A DNA stretch of 58,224 nucleotides from Bacteroidota bacterium. GTDB taxonomy: Bacteria > Bacteroidota > Bacteroidia > Bacteroidales > JAAUTT01. Location: the NCBI GenBank assembly GCA_020048915.1, contig JAIFLU010000213.1:1-58224 (forward strand). The letters run 5' to 3'. The notes under the pieces were generated by a model. That model had not been told where the DNA came from, did no database searches, and saw only the letters and a program-made list of their open reading frames with translations. Positions 37,421 to 47,376 of the stretch are shown here, piece after piece. The position numbers and the translations under genes were made by a program. How positions within the stretch are numbered: the stretch's first letter is position 1; each line of letters starts with the position of its first letter.

Positions 37421-39037
37421 ATGACCCCGATTTTGATACAACGGAGTGGTTTTAGTTTCTTTAGCCTGGTTTGTTTTACAGGATTATATTCTGTAAGCAA
37501 TATATCAGCGCAAACAAACAAAACATCTAAAAATAATGCCAAGGTTAAAAATGTGGTGGTTATCCTTGCCGACGACCATACCCTGAAGGTAACCGGTTGC
37601 TATGGGAATAAGATTGTCCGTACACCTAATATCGATAAATTTTCTTCACAGGGCGTAACTTTTACACGGGCATACTGTAACTCGCCCATTTCAAGTGCCT
37701 CACGGCAATCGATTTTAACGGGCAAATATCCGCATGCTACAGGCGTTAACCTTTTGTTCACTCCTTTTGCTGACGAAGGCAATACTACCATTGCTGAGCA
37801 TCTGCAGGCACAGGGTTATAAAACCGGGCTGGTTGGGAAAACCCATTTCAATAACCATGTTTGGTATTCTCTTTATCAGAAAGGATTGCCAACCCATGGG
37901 TTTAGCCATATGGTGGAAAAGGGAGATTACAATGCTTTTCTGAAAAATAAATCTTCGGTAATTCCTGAAACTATTGAAGCATACCGAAATCCCGATCAGT
38001 CCAATATTCCCGAATGGATGAACACACAGTGCCTTCCACAGCCCATAACAGACGATCTCAGTGAAGGAACATTTATGGCCAGAGAAGCAATTCGTTTCAT
38101 GAAGGAAAACAAAGACAATCCTTTCTTTTTATGGGTGGCTTTCCATCAACCGCATCATCCGTATTATTTCCCCATTGAATACCGTGGAAAGTATAAACCT
38201 GAAGATATGCCCCTTCCGCAAGGAAGTCCTGAAGATGATCGCTGGGTTCCGGAAAAGTTCCGCAACTTTACCGATGATCAACGCCGCGGAATTATTGCCG
38301 CTTATTATACATCGGTGGAATACATGGATAAAAATGTTGGTCTTGTCCTTGACGGCTTAATAGCCAATGGCCTTGACGACAATACGCTTGTAATCTATTT
38401 GAGCGACAACGGCTATCTGCTCAACGAACACAAACGCTTCGAAAAACACACCATGTGGGAAGAAGCCAACCAGCAGCCTATGATTTTCCGTCTGCCGGAC
38501 AATAAAATGAATGGAACAAGGAGCATGGCAGTGGTGGAGTACGTGGATGTAGTTCCCACCATTCTTGAGCTTACCGGAAACCCTGTCCTTACCGAAGCCC
38601 AGGGAAAGAGTTTTGCAGGAGTTATAAACGGAAAATCTTCCTCTTTCAGGGATTATGCTTTTTCGGAATACCTTCAGGACAATACAGCCATGGTGGTAAA
38701 GGGCGACTTGAAATATGTTTTCTTTACCGGCAGCCGCGATTTGGGTATTAGTTACAAAACCGGATATGGTCCTTCGGGAATTACTCATCGGCTGTATAAC
38801 CTTAAGATCGACCCAACAGAAGGAACCAATCTGGCTGGTAATCCTGAAAATAAAGCCTTGCTGGACGAGATGCAGCAACTCATGCTGAGCCATTTTATGA
38901 AAACGCATCCCGATGCGACCAAATGCCCGAAAGGTCTTACTGCGGAAGGCAAATTGGTATGGTTTTGCGAACCCCGCGATGTGGGTGTCGACCAGGCTCT
39001 GGAAGATGCTCCGGTCAGAGTATTTCAGGGGAAGTGA
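37421..39037 (+). CDS. Secreted sulfatase (S1 family), Ser-type motif SSASR
   Basis: A 538-residue type I sulfatase. VVILADDHTLKVTGCYGN (D51, D52) supplies calcium ligands, and the maturation motif is S91-S92-A93-S94-R95 within NSPISSASRQSILTGKYPH. This fits the S-x-A-x-R form of the consensus, with alanine in place of proline. LVGKTHFNN has the lysine and histidine common after the motif, and YLSDNGYLLNEHKRFEKHTMWEE forms the second metal and substrate half. Activation would need a serine-type maturation enzyme, which is not in the window. 11 bp after the fusion protein gene, and so in the same operon. Confidence 0.93.
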   Translation: MTPILIQRSGFSFFSLVCFTGLYSVSNISAQTNKTSKNNAKVKNVVVILADDHTLKVTGCYGNKIVRTPNIDKFSSQGVTFTRAYCNSPISSASRQSILTGKYPHATGVNLLFTPFADEGNTTIAEHLQAQGYKTGLVGKTHFNNHVWYSLYQKGLPTHGFSHMVEKGDYNAFLKNKSSVIPETIEAYRNPDQSNIPEWMNTQCLPQPITDDLSEGTFMAREAIRFMKENKDNPFFLWVAFHQPHHPYYFPIEYRGKYKPEDMPLPQGSPEDDRWVPEKFRNFTDDQRRGIIAAYYTSVEYMDKNVGLVLDGLIANGLDDNTLVIYLSDNGYLLNEHKRFEKHTMWEEANQQPMIFRLPDNKMNGTRSMAVVEYVDVVPTILELTGNPVLTEAQGKSFAGVINGKSSSFRDYAFSEYLQDNTAMVVKGDLKYVFFTGSRDLGISYKTGYGPSGITHRLYNLKIDPTEGTNLAGNPENKALLDEMQQLMLSHFMKTHPDATKCPKGLTAEGKLVWFCEPRDVGVDQALEDAPVRVFQGK

Positions 39038-39083
39038 ATTTTATTAATAACAATTAATGCTTTCAATTTAAAAACATCATTAC

Positions 39084-41288
39084 ATGGAACAGAGTAAACG
39101 GTTTAATATCTTTAATACAGTTGTTTTTGTCTTTTTATTTATGCTCCAAAGCTTTGTTCATGCTCAGGATCCTCAGAACTGGTTTGTATTTAATCCTTCC
39201 AATACCTTGCACGAAGGGGTAATTGGGATGTCGGGATGGCTTGATATTCCAGCCGGGAAGCATGGAGTTTTACAAATGGATGACGATGACTTCAGGTTTG
39301 AAGATGGCACGAAAATTAAATTCTGGGGCACCAATCATGGTAACCGTACTTGCGGACCCGATAAGGAGGAAGCTGAAAAGCGCGCCGCATGGTACGCCAA
39401 AATGGGGATGAATGCTATACGTCTTCATAAATTCACCTACAGTGGAAATGGTGGGTTTGGCCATCCCCAAAACTCATCGAAGCTGACCGATGATGGTTGG
39501 GAAAAACTTGACTATTACATGTATCAGTTGCGGCAAAAGGGGATTTACTATAGCTGGTCGCCTATTTTCGGGCACCGGCTGGTGGATGGCGACAGTTCAA
39601 GGGTGGTTGCGTACAGCGAAATTAAAAAGGGTTTGAAAGGGAATACTGTCGGTTTGGTTAATTTTGCCCCCGACCTGCAGGAAGTCATGATAGATTTAAT
39701 TCTACACCTGCTCGATCATAAAAATCCATACACCGGCTTACGTTATGCCGACGATCCTGCTTTGGTTTCCGTTGAAATGCACAATGAAGATAATATTTTC
39801 TGGGCGTTTGCCTCCAAGCTCGATGCTGCCCCTGCCTATAAACAAATGCTTTGTAAGCAATACTCCGAATGGTTAAGGAAAAAGTACGATACACACGCTA
39901 AACTGATAGATGCCTGGGGCGAAAAAGCTTTGGATTTGTTCCCCAAAAGCGTTACTGGAGAACACCTCGATAAAAACAACATTTATCCTGTTACCGAATT
40001 CTGGAGTTTCAGTCCCGATGCCATTGAGAAGTCGGCCTCCAAACGTCGCCTCCTCGATAATGCACGTTTTCTTTATGAGGTGCAGGAAGATTTTTATGAA
40101 CGATTTGAAAAAGCAATCCGGAAAACAGGCTACAAAGGTTTGCTGGTTGGCAGTTGCTGGCAGGCCGGATCGGGAGTTTCGCATTATTATAACCTTTATG
40201 CTGATTACCAGGTTGGAATTATCGATCGTCATAATTATTTTGGTGCCAAGCCTCACACCATTCAAAAAGGTAATTACCCCAATGGTTCCATGTTTAACCA
40301 CCCGGGGGCGGGCTTGATAAGCAGCGGCTTAATGTCGGTCAAAAACAGGCCTTTTGTTCTTTCGGAATGGATACTGAAAATGCCTACAGAATGGATTGCC
40401 GATGGCCCGGCTATACTTGGGGTTTATGGAATGGGGTTACAGGACTGGGACGGATCGTTTCATTTTGCTTCGCGTACCTACGGTTTCACGAATCAGATGG
40501 AAGATCCCAATGTTTACAATACAAATAACATCACCCAGATCGGCCTTTTTCCTGCAATAGCCAGAATGGTCTACAGAAACGATGTTAGTGAAGGAAAAAA
40601 CCTTCCAAACAGAAAAGTTCATATACCTTCCTTAACCGACGGGAAAATTGGTTTTGTTGAAACAATAAAACAGCAGGCCGATGTGAAGGAACTGGGTGGC
40701 GATGTTCAGGTGGATGCACTCATGAAAGGAAAGCTTATGCTTCAGTTTACAAACGATTTCGAAAAATCGGAACTGGAAAGCTATAAGAAGATTTTAGAAG
40801 AAAAATCCATTGTATCAAACACCGGTGAACTGCACTGGTATCGCGAAGGCGACGGCTGCTTTACAGTTAATACCAAAGGAACTGTGGCACTTTGCGGTTT
40901 TCCCGGCCAAAAAACCTATAAGCTGGGTGATTTTGAAATTGCCACCGAATCTCCTTATGCAATGATTTTTATCACAGCAACTGAAAAAGACAAATCCTTA
41001 AAAGACAGTAAATCAATTCTGGTTACAACAATTGCACGTGCCCGGAACTCGGGGATGCAGGTTGAAAAAGATGGAAAATCTATCAATGTGATTGATAAAG
41101 GTAAAACTCCGTTGCTGGTAGAACCTGTTAAGGCTACCATTAAGGTTAATAATGCCGGAAATTATCGGATCAGGGTACTCGATCATGACGGCTTGCCTAC
41201 TGAAAAGATTATCAAGCCTCAGGGAAAGAACTTTGCACTTGACGGTACTGAAACCAAAGCCGTATGGTATCAATTGGAAAAAATGTAA
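39084..41288 (+). CDS. Secreted clan GH-A glycoside hydrolase
   Basis: A 734-residue exported enzyme with a TIM barrel of the GH-A clan (GH5/GH39/GH42-like order). KIKFWGTNHGNRTC and MGMNAIRLHKFTYSG open the barrel. VEMHNEDNIFW carries the asparagine-glutamate pair, so E235 is the likely acid/base. PFVLSEWILKMPTEW carries E428, the likely nucleophile at the end of strand 7. The C-terminal beta-rich part (about 500-734) may be a binding module. The family could not be named with certainty and neither could the sugar. 186 bp separate it from the next gene, so it probably ends the second operon. Confidence 0.8.
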   Translation: MEQSKRFNIFNTVVFVFLFMLQSFVHAQDPQNWFVFNPSNTLHEGVIGMSGWLDIPAGKHGVLQMDDDDFRFEDGTKIKFWGTNHGNRTCGPDKEEAEKRAAWYAKMGMNAIRLHKFTYSGNGGFGHPQNSSKLTDDGWEKLDYYMYQLRQKGIYYSWSPIFGHRLVDGDSSRVVAYSEIKKGLKGNTVGLVNFAPDLQEVMIDLILHLLDHKNPYTGLRYADDPALVSVEMHNEDNIFWAFASKLDAAPAYKQMLCKQYSEWLRKKYDTHAKLIDAWGEKALDLFPKSVTGEHLDKNNIYPVTEFWSFSPDAIEKSASKRRLLDNARFLYEVQEDFYERFEKAIRKTGYKGLLVGSCWQAGSGVSHYYNLYADYQVGIIDRHNYFGAKPHTIQKGNYPNGSMFNHPGAGLISSGLMSVKNRPFVLSEWILKMPTEWIADGPAILGVYGMGLQDWDGSFHFASRTYGFTNQMEDPNVYNTNNITQIGLFPAIARMVYRNDVSEGKNLPNRKVHIPSLTDGKIGFVETIKQQADVKELGGDVQVDALMKGKLMLQFTNDFEKSELESYKKILEEKSIVSNTGELHWYREGDGCFTVNTKGTVALCGFPGQKTYKLGDFEIATESPYAMIFITATEKDKSLKDSKSILVTTIARARNSGMQVEKDGKSINVIDKGKTPLLVEPVKATIKVNNAGNYRIRVLDHDGLPTEKIIKPQGKNFALDGTETKAVWYQLEKM

Positions 41289-41474
41289 GAATCAGTTGTA
41301 ATAAATTAAATAACTACACTTTAAATCTAATTAAAGATTGATGAAATACGGATTTTTTTAGAAAAAGTGTGGAAAAAAGAAAATTCAGTTGAAATACATA
41401 ACTAAATTCTATATACCAAAAGAACTAATTCTTTTTAAATGAAATTTTCGCAGAAATAAATTAAAACTAAACCT

Positions 41475-43484
41475 ATGAGAACATTATTTTTTAGTTCTGT
41501 TTTTTTACTTTTTGCTGGTCAAGCAATATCACAAGAAGTTGATTGGTTGCATTTAACCAGTAAAAATCCCGATTGTGGCCTCGAAGCTCCTAATAGTGGA
41601 AACCAACAAACCTCATCAGCAATTGCGGATTTTAACAACGATGGCATTAACGATTTTTGCATCACTGAACGTACTCAGGCCCCCGCAATGGTATGGTACG
41701 AACGCATTGCAAATGGCTGGAAAAAGCAAATAGTGGAAGATGAAATTCTTTTTATTGAAGCTGGAACAACTGCAGTTGATGTGGATGGAGATAGTGACCT
41801 TGATATTATTGCCGGAGGAGAATCGAAAACAAACCAGGTTTGGTGGTGGGAAAATCCATACCCGAATTTTGATAACCCAAAGGGATGGAATCGTTACTTA
41901 ATTCGTAATTCGGGGATGGCAAAAGTTCACGACCAAATGGTTGGAGATTTTGACGGAGATGGAAAAACTGACCTGGTATTCTGGGCACAAGGTGATAATA
42001 CCCTTTATTTTGCCCGTATTCCGTCGAATCCCAAAGAATTAACGAATTGGAAATTAATACCCGTATATACCTATTTTTCGGATGGTCAGATGGAACAATT
42101 GGGAAAATATTCAAAGTTTAAAGGAGCCAATGAACACGAAGGGCTTGCTAAAGAAGACATAAATGGCGACGGAATTCAAGATATTATTGGCGGCGGTATG
42201 TGGTTTGGATATTTAGGAAACGATAAGTTTTCATTCAATACCGTCGATGGAGCTTATACTTTTAGCCGTTCAGCTGTTGGTCAATTTATAAAAGGCGGGC
42301 GTCCGGAAATTTTAATGGTTATTGGTGATGGATGGGCACCGATGAATCTATATGAGTTTAAAGAAAAAACCTGGATAAAAAAACAGGTAATCGAAAAAGT
42401 AAGTAACGGCCATTCACTCTCAGTTGTTGATTTCGATGGTGACGGGAACCTTGATATCTGGAACGCAGAAATGACTTTGTTTGATAACAATACTGCCATT
42501 AACCATATTTTATTGGGTGATGGACAAGGGAATTTCACTCGTGAAATTAAAATTTCTGAGGGGATTGATATTCATGAATCCGAAATGGCCGACCTCGATG
42601 GTGATGGAGATCTTGATATACTTGGCAAACCTTATAACGGAAATGCTCCTCGAGTGGATGTCTGGCTGCAAAATGGTACCGGCGAATTGGTGTCCGCACG
42701 AAACGGCGCTTTTAATCAAGTGTTTGGTTTGCAGCTATATTCGATGAGATTCGAGTTTAAAAAAGATGTGCCGGGTACCCTGTCAAAAATAAAAGCGATG
42801 GGTATCAATGAAGTTGAAGTTTCGGATTATTACGGTAACTCTGAGAAGGGTTTTAAAAAACTTCTTGACAGTAACAAGCTAAAATGCGGAAGCATGATTT
42901 TTGGCTATGAACAGTTTGAAACAAATATCGAATCAATTATTAAAGATGCTAAATTGTTTGGTGCCAAATATGTTGGAATTGGCTGGATTCCCCACAAAAA
43001 ACCATTTAACGGTCAGAATATGGATAAGATCATTACCGATTTTAACAACTTCGGTATGAAATTAAAAAAAGCAGGTTTAAGATTCTTCTATCACCCTCAT
43101 GGTTATGAATTTAACACCCCAGACGGTAACCTTATGGACTTGTTACTCGACAAAACAAACCCGCAATGGGTAACTTTCGAACTTGATGTTTTTTGGGCAA
43201 CTCATGGTGGTGCAGATCCACTCGCATACTTGAAAAAATATCCGGGACGGTTTGAGTTGATGCACCTCAAAGAGCTTCGCAATGACACCCCCGGAAACAA
43301 CTCAGGAGGTGCCCCTGACGAAACCAGTGTTGCACTTGGCAAAGGGGTTACCAATTGGCCAATCATTTTACGGCAGGCTATAAAGTCAGGAACGAAAAAA
43401 TTCTTTATTGAAGATGAAGCTAAAAATGCCATTGACCAGGTTCCGACAACAATAAATTATCTTAAAACTTTAAAAAATAAATAA
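41475..43484 (+). CDS. FG-GAP/VCBS repeat propeller fused to a sugar phosphate isomerase/epimerase-like barrel
   Basis: A 669-residue secreted fusion (signal MRTLFFSSVFLLFAGQAISQ). Residues about 40-400 contain calcium-loop repeats of the FG-GAP/VCBS type: ADFNNDGINDFCI, VDVDGDSDLDIIAGG, GDFDGDGKTDLVFW, EDINGDGIQDIIGGG, VDFDGDGNLDIWN and ADLDGDGDLDILG. From about 415 a xylose-isomerase-like TIM barrel follows, with FYHPHGYEF, FELDVFWATHGG, MHLKELRND and FFIEDEAKNAI supplying likely metal ligands. Isomerases are normally cytosolic, so export on a propeller is unusual. It may act on free sugars at the surface. Preceded by a 186-bp AT-rich gap likely to hold a promoter. Confidence 0.85.
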   Translation: MRTLFFSSVFLLFAGQAISQEVDWLHLTSKNPDCGLEAPNSGNQQTSSAIADFNNDGINDFCITERTQAPAMVWYERIANGWKKQIVEDEILFIEAGTTAVDVDGDSDLDIIAGGESKTNQVWWWENPYPNFDNPKGWNRYLIRNSGMAKVHDQMVGDFDGDGKTDLVFWAQGDNTLYFARIPSNPKELTNWKLIPVYTYFSDGQMEQLGKYSKFKGANEHEGLAKEDINGDGIQDIIGGGMWFGYLGNDKFSFNTVDGAYTFSRSAVGQFIKGGRPEILMVIGDGWAPMNLYEFKEKTWIKKQVIEKVSNGHSLSVVDFDGDGNLDIWNAEMTLFDNNTAINHILLGDGQGNFTREIKISEGIDIHESEMADLDGDGDLDILGKPYNGNAPRVDVWLQNGTGELVSARNGAFNQVFGLQLYSMRFEFKKDVPGTLSKIKAMGINEVEVSDYYGNSEKGFKKLLDSNKLKCGSMIFGYEQFETNIESIIKDAKLFGAKYVGIGWIPHKKPFNGQNMDKIITDFNNFGMKLKKAGLRFFYHPHGYEFNTPDGNLMDLLLDKTNPQWVTFELDVFWATHGGADPLAYLKKYPGRFELMHLKELRNDTPGNNSGGAPDETSVALGKGVTNWPIILRQAIKSGTKKFFIEDEAKNAIDQVPTTINYLKTLKNK

Positions 43485-43551
43485 TTAAAGGCTGTAGCAT
43501 GGTTCTATTTAGGATTATTGTCTTTATTAAGCTGCGTCATAATTTCAAACT

Positions 43552-44811
43552 ATGAAAAGTATAATTTTATTCTTTTTACTTGTATTTAATCTTTCGGTAT
43601 TCTCTCAAAGCCGTTTTTACAAACAATATTGGGTAGAATATGAGGGTAGGATTAACAACAATAAACAGCAAGGTGAGAGAACCCGTGTAAATGACCGTGG
43701 AATGAGTACTGTAAAAATATGGTATAACCGTTTCGAATCTCAGGTCAACGGATTGGCACTTCTTCATATTCCTGATACTACGCTGCAAATTGAAAGATCC
43801 GAAATGGTTTTTGAAATGTGGGGGGGGCATCCAAAAACCGAAAATAAGCGGTTTTCAATTAACGGAAGCAAATATTATCCCCTTCCTTCCGAGAATACGC
43901 AGACTGGACATTGCGAATATCGATATCCTATTGTTCCTGTCGACTTTCATGATCTGGTCTCAGGTTTTAATGCTATTCAATTCCTTTGTGACAAAGGAGA
44001 AACTTTCTGGGGGCATTTCATCCTTGAACAAATTGGTATAAATGTTTTTTTAAAGTCCGATGCTCCAGAATTGATTAAATCAGGACTTCCTGAATTTAAC
44101 GCTATTCCTGTTATTCAGAATAAAGTACTGTCCGATAGTGTGGTCGTTGGGTTAAATTATCCATTACAATTTGCAGATAAGATTGAATCCGTTCATTTTT
44201 TTGCATTTTACCTTGGATATAATGAGTCGGGTGCAGAGGCTGATGAACAATGGCATGGCTATTTGAAAGATCGTAAATATAAAGGCCATATAGGGACTGT
44301 AGCAAAAGCCCCTTACCAGATTAAATGGAATACATGTATGATTCCGGATCAGGGCAAACCAATGGCAATAAAAGCACTTATCCAGTTTAAAAATGGGATG
44401 TTCTATCAATCAGATATATTAACAGGTCTCACTTTTCCTCATTCCAGGCCGACTGTACAATTGTATCATTGTGTTGAATTGCCTTGTCCGTTTTGGTCAC
44501 GCAACAACCAATTGCGTAAAGCTCTGATTGAACTTCCAGCAGATTTATCAAATGTTGAAAGTGTTGAATTACACGTAAGAAATTGGGATGGAGGCGAAGG
44601 CAATATAAAAGAGCCTTTTAAATTGAACGGTGTACCATACAAAATTACGGCAGGTAATGCTCCTCATGATTTAGTTTACACAATTAATAAAGTTAATCCG
44701 AAAAATCTTAAACCAGGAATGAATGAAATACAATTGATTTCAGATACCGGACATCATGGTATCGAACTTTGTTTGCCTGGACCATGCTTAATTGTAAAAT
44801 ATTCAAAGTAA
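43552..44811 (+). CDS. Secreted protein of unknown function (419 aa)
   Basis: The protein has a Sec signal (MKSIILFFLLVFNLSVFSQ) and a beta-rich body with repeated jelly-roll-like hints: NGLALLHIPDTTLQI, DLVSGFNAIQFLCDKGETFWGHF, VESVELHVRNWDGGEGN and NLKPGMNEIQLISDTGHHGIELCLPGPCLIV. The last two resemble carbohydrate-binding or lid domains, but no family can be named. No catalytic motif is visible. It lies 67 bp after the isomerase fusion and 5 bp before the next gene, so the three probably form one unit. Confidence 0.75.
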   Translation: MKSIILFFLLVFNLSVFSQSRFYKQYWVEYEGRINNNKQQGERTRVNDRGMSTVKIWYNRFESQVNGLALLHIPDTTLQIERSEMVFEMWGGHPKTENKRFSINGSKYYPLPSENTQTGHCEYRYPIVPVDFHDLVSGFNAIQFLCDKGETFWGHFILEQIGINVFLKSDAPELIKSGLPEFNAIPVIQNKVLSDSVVVGLNYPLQFADKIESVHFFAFYLGYNESGAEADEQWHGYLKDRKYKGHIGTVAKAPYQIKWNTCMIPDQGKPMAIKALIQFKNGMFYQSDILTGLTFPHSRPTVQLYHCVELPCPFWSRNNQLRKALIELPADLSNVESVELHVRNWDGGEGNIKEPFKLNGVPYKITAGNAPHDLVYTINKVNPKNLKPGMNEIQLISDTGHHGIELCLPGPCLIVKYSK

Positions 44812-44816
44812 GATTG

Positions 44817-45881
44817 ATGAAAGTTGACTACACATTTCTGCTACTGTTCTTTATTGTGATTTCCTTACTGGATTTACATGCTGTGGAAATAAAAGATGGC
44901 ATTTATGAAGAAAGGGAACATTTTATTATTACCACACAAAAAGCAACTTATTATTTTGATAAATCCGGAGGTGGTTTGTCCCGAATGATTGATTCAGAGG
45001 GAAACGATTGGATTAGATTTAAAAAGGAACCTTGGGGAAAAGTGCCTGAATCTTCTGCATCAGCTTTCCGGGGTATTCCCAATGCCGTTTTCCAGGGTGA
45101 GGATGGGGGGTGTGGTCATCCCGGTTTCGAAAAATGTATCAGTAGCTTTGAGAGTCCAAATATAATCCGAAGCCGGAGTATTAGTGGTAAATGGGAATGG
45201 ACATGGGAGTTTCAGGAAGAATATGCTGTTTGGAATGTTTTAAAAACCGATACTACCCGTAATTATTGGTTTTTGTACGAAGGTACTGTTGGAGGCTCGT
45301 ATTTACCTCGTAATTCTTATTGGGGAAATAATCTGGATGGCCCAAGTTACGATATACCAAACCACATGGGAGGAGAACGGGTTCTTGGAAAATGGAATTG
45401 GGCTTATTTTGGACGAACCAATACAAAAAATATTCTTTTTCTGATGAACTGTAGCCAGCAGCCTGAAATTGCTTCATTTTCATATATGGGAAGCACAAGC
45501 AAAGGAATAGACTCCGATGACGGAATGGTGGTTTTTGGGTTTGGCCGAACATCCGATTCCAAGTCTGTACTTCATGGTAACCATCAATTTATCATTGGAT
45601 TTATTGAAATGATGGTTTCAGGTAAAATTGATCATTTGTCTGTTTCATCTATCATCAATCATATCTATTCACTCAATTGTAAAGATGATAAAGTTTACGA
45701 CTACTATCTTTCTTACCCGAGTAATATGTGCAAGGACATGTTTGCTGCCGAAATTTATAAAGGAGATTGTAAGCAATCAGATTATGGCCCGCTTGTTAAG
45801 GCGTGCAAAGAGAAATCGATTACCATGGATGCAGTAACTCAATCAGCGAGGTGTGCGTGCTTTTACAAGCACATAAAATAA
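44817..45881 (+). CDS. Secreted protein of unknown function with a cysteine-rich tail
   Basis: I chose ATG 44817 (MKVDYTFLLLFFIVISLLDLHA) because it begins a clear signal peptide five bases after the previous stop; ATG 44769 would overlap that gene by 43 bp. The 354-residue product is beta-rich, aromatic-rich and without a recognised domain (YYFDKSGGGLSRMIDSEGNDW; RSISGKWEWTWEF). The last 70 residues hold several cysteines (LNCKDD, SNMCKDM, KGDCKQS, KACKEK, ARCACFYKH), suggesting disulfides or metal binding at the C-terminus. Perhaps a glycan-binding or galactose-mutarotase-like fold, but this is a guess. Confidence 0.72.
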   Translation: MKVDYTFLLLFFIVISLLDLHAVEIKDGIYEEREHFIITTQKATYYFDKSGGGLSRMIDSEGNDWIRFKKEPWGKVPESSASAFRGIPNAVFQGEDGGCGHPGFEKCISSFESPNIIRSRSISGKWEWTWEFQEEYAVWNVLKTDTTRNYWFLYEGTVGGSYLPRNSYWGNNLDGPSYDIPNHMGGERVLGKWNWAYFGRTNTKNILFLMNCSQQPEIASFSYMGSTSKGIDSDDGMVVFGFGRTSDSKSVLHGNHQFIIGFIEMMVSGKIDHLSVSSIINHIYSLNCKDDKVYDYYLSYPSNMCKDMFAAEIYKGDCKQSDYGPLVKACKEKSITMDAVTQSARCACFYKHIK

Positions 45882-45929
45882 TCCTAAAAGAATCAACTTT
45901 TAAAATAGCAAAACAATAAATAAATTATT

Positions 45930-47363
45930 ATGGTTTCAATTACCCGATTTTTTTCAGGTCAATCATGCTGTTTGCCAATGATTTTAATACCGTTGGCCAT
46001 TTCCTGTTCCTCCAAACAGGAGATGCCCCAAAAACCAAACATCATTTTCATTTTAGCCGATGACATGGGTTACGGTGATCTTGGCTGTTATGGCTCGAAA
46101 CGCATCAAAACGCCCAACCTCGACCGGATGGCTGCCGAAGGGATTCGTTTTACCAATCACTATTCCGGCACAGCGGTTTGTGCCCCCTCCCGCTCTGTGC
46201 TGATGACCGGCCAGCACTCAGGGCATACTCCCGTGCGAGGCAACATGCAATGGAAACCCTATGGACAATTACCACTACCTGAAAGCACTGTTACGGTAGC
46301 TTCTGTACTAAAAAATGCGGGATACCAAACTACACTTATCGGTAAATGGGGACTGGGTGTCGAAGGTACTTCAGGCGATCCTCTCAACTGTGGGTTCAAT
46401 TCCTATTACGGTTACCTTTGTCAGGTGCTGGCTCATAACCATGCGCCCGAATTTTTGATGGACAATGGAAAAAAAGTTTATCTTGGTAACAAAGTGCAAT
46501 ATACCGATACTTCGCATTGGACTAAAGGTTTGGGCAGTTATCCACTTGAAGTCAAACAATTTTCTCAGGAATTGTTTACCAACCGGGCATTGAATTTTAT
46601 TGAAGAGAACCGCGAAAACCCGTTCTTTCTCTATTTCTCGGTTGTTATTCCGCACGACAATGGCGAGGCGCCCAAGGGGAAACGCTATTCCGACGTTCCA
46701 TCATTTAAACCATATGAAAACAAGGATTGGACAGAAAGCGAAAAGGGTTATGCATCAATGATAACTTATCTTGATAAAGAAGTTGGGAAAATTCTCAACA
46801 AACTTAAAGATTTAGGGTTAGATGAAAAAACTCTGGTAGTTTTCACAAGTGACAACGGCGGTGATGCACCAGATGGTTTTCAAACTGAAAGCAACCTGCC
46901 GTTTCGCGGGCACAAACGCGATCTATACGAGGGTGGTATTCGTGTTCCATTCATTGCCCGTTGGCCGGGAAAAATCCATTCAGGCACTGAAACAAATCAC
47001 GTTTCGGCATTCTGGGATTTTTTGCCAACCGCTTGTGAATTAGCCGGGGTGCGAACACCTGAAAACACGGATGGTATCTCTTACCTTCCTTCACTTTTAG
47101 GAAAATCACAACCAAAGCACGATCATCTTTATTTTGAGTTTCATGAACAGGGTGGAAAACAGTCAATAATCAAGGACAATTGGAAGTTAATCAGGTTGAA
47201 CGTGAAAAACCCTAAACTCACCTCACTCGAATTGTACAATATCGAAAACGATATGCTTGAGCAAAATAACCTTGCAGCAGAAATGCCCGAGAAAGTGGCT
47301 GAACTGTTCCCGCTGTTTGCAAAAAACCATATAGAAAGCGAGTGGTTTAAACTAATTCCGTAA
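45930..47363 (+). CDS. Sulfatase (S1 family), Cys-type motif CAPSR, likely lipoprotein
   Basis: A 477-residue type I arylsulfatase-like enzyme. Metal ligands are in IFILADDMGYGDLGCYG, and the maturation motif is C84-A85-P86-S87-R88 in GTAVCAPSRSVLMTG, a cysteine as the formylglycine precursor. That can be matured by anaerobic enzymes that also accept cysteine, or by the aerobic FGE. LIGKWGLG follows, and VFTSDNGGDAPDG with FRGHKRDLYEGGIRVPF completes the active site. The N-terminal signal ends LAISCSSKQ, so it may be lipid-anchored. It is the only Cys-type sulfatase among the five here. Subfamily not determined. Confidence 0.93.
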   Translation: MVSITRFFSGQSCCLPMILIPLAISCSSKQEMPQKPNIIFILADDMGYGDLGCYGSKRIKTPNLDRMAAEGIRFTNHYSGTAVCAPSRSVLMTGQHSGHTPVRGNMQWKPYGQLPLPESTVTVASVLKNAGYQTTLIGKWGLGVEGTSGDPLNCGFNSYYGYLCQVLAHNHAPEFLMDNGKKVYLGNKVQYTDTSHWTKGLGSYPLEVKQFSQELFTNRALNFIEENRENPFFLYFSVVIPHDNGEAPKGKRYSDVPSFKPYENKDWTESEKGYASMITYLDKEVGKILNKLKDLGLDEKTLVVFTSDNGGDAPDGFQTESNLPFRGHKRDLYEGGIRVPFIARWPGKIHSGTETNHVSAFWDFLPTACELAGVRTPENTDGISYLPSLLGKSQPKHDHLYFEFHEQGGKQSIIKDNWKLIRLNVKNPKLTSLELYNIENDMLEQNNLAAEMPEKVAELFPLFAKNHIESEWFKLIP

Positions 47364-47376
47364 AAATTGTTTAAAT

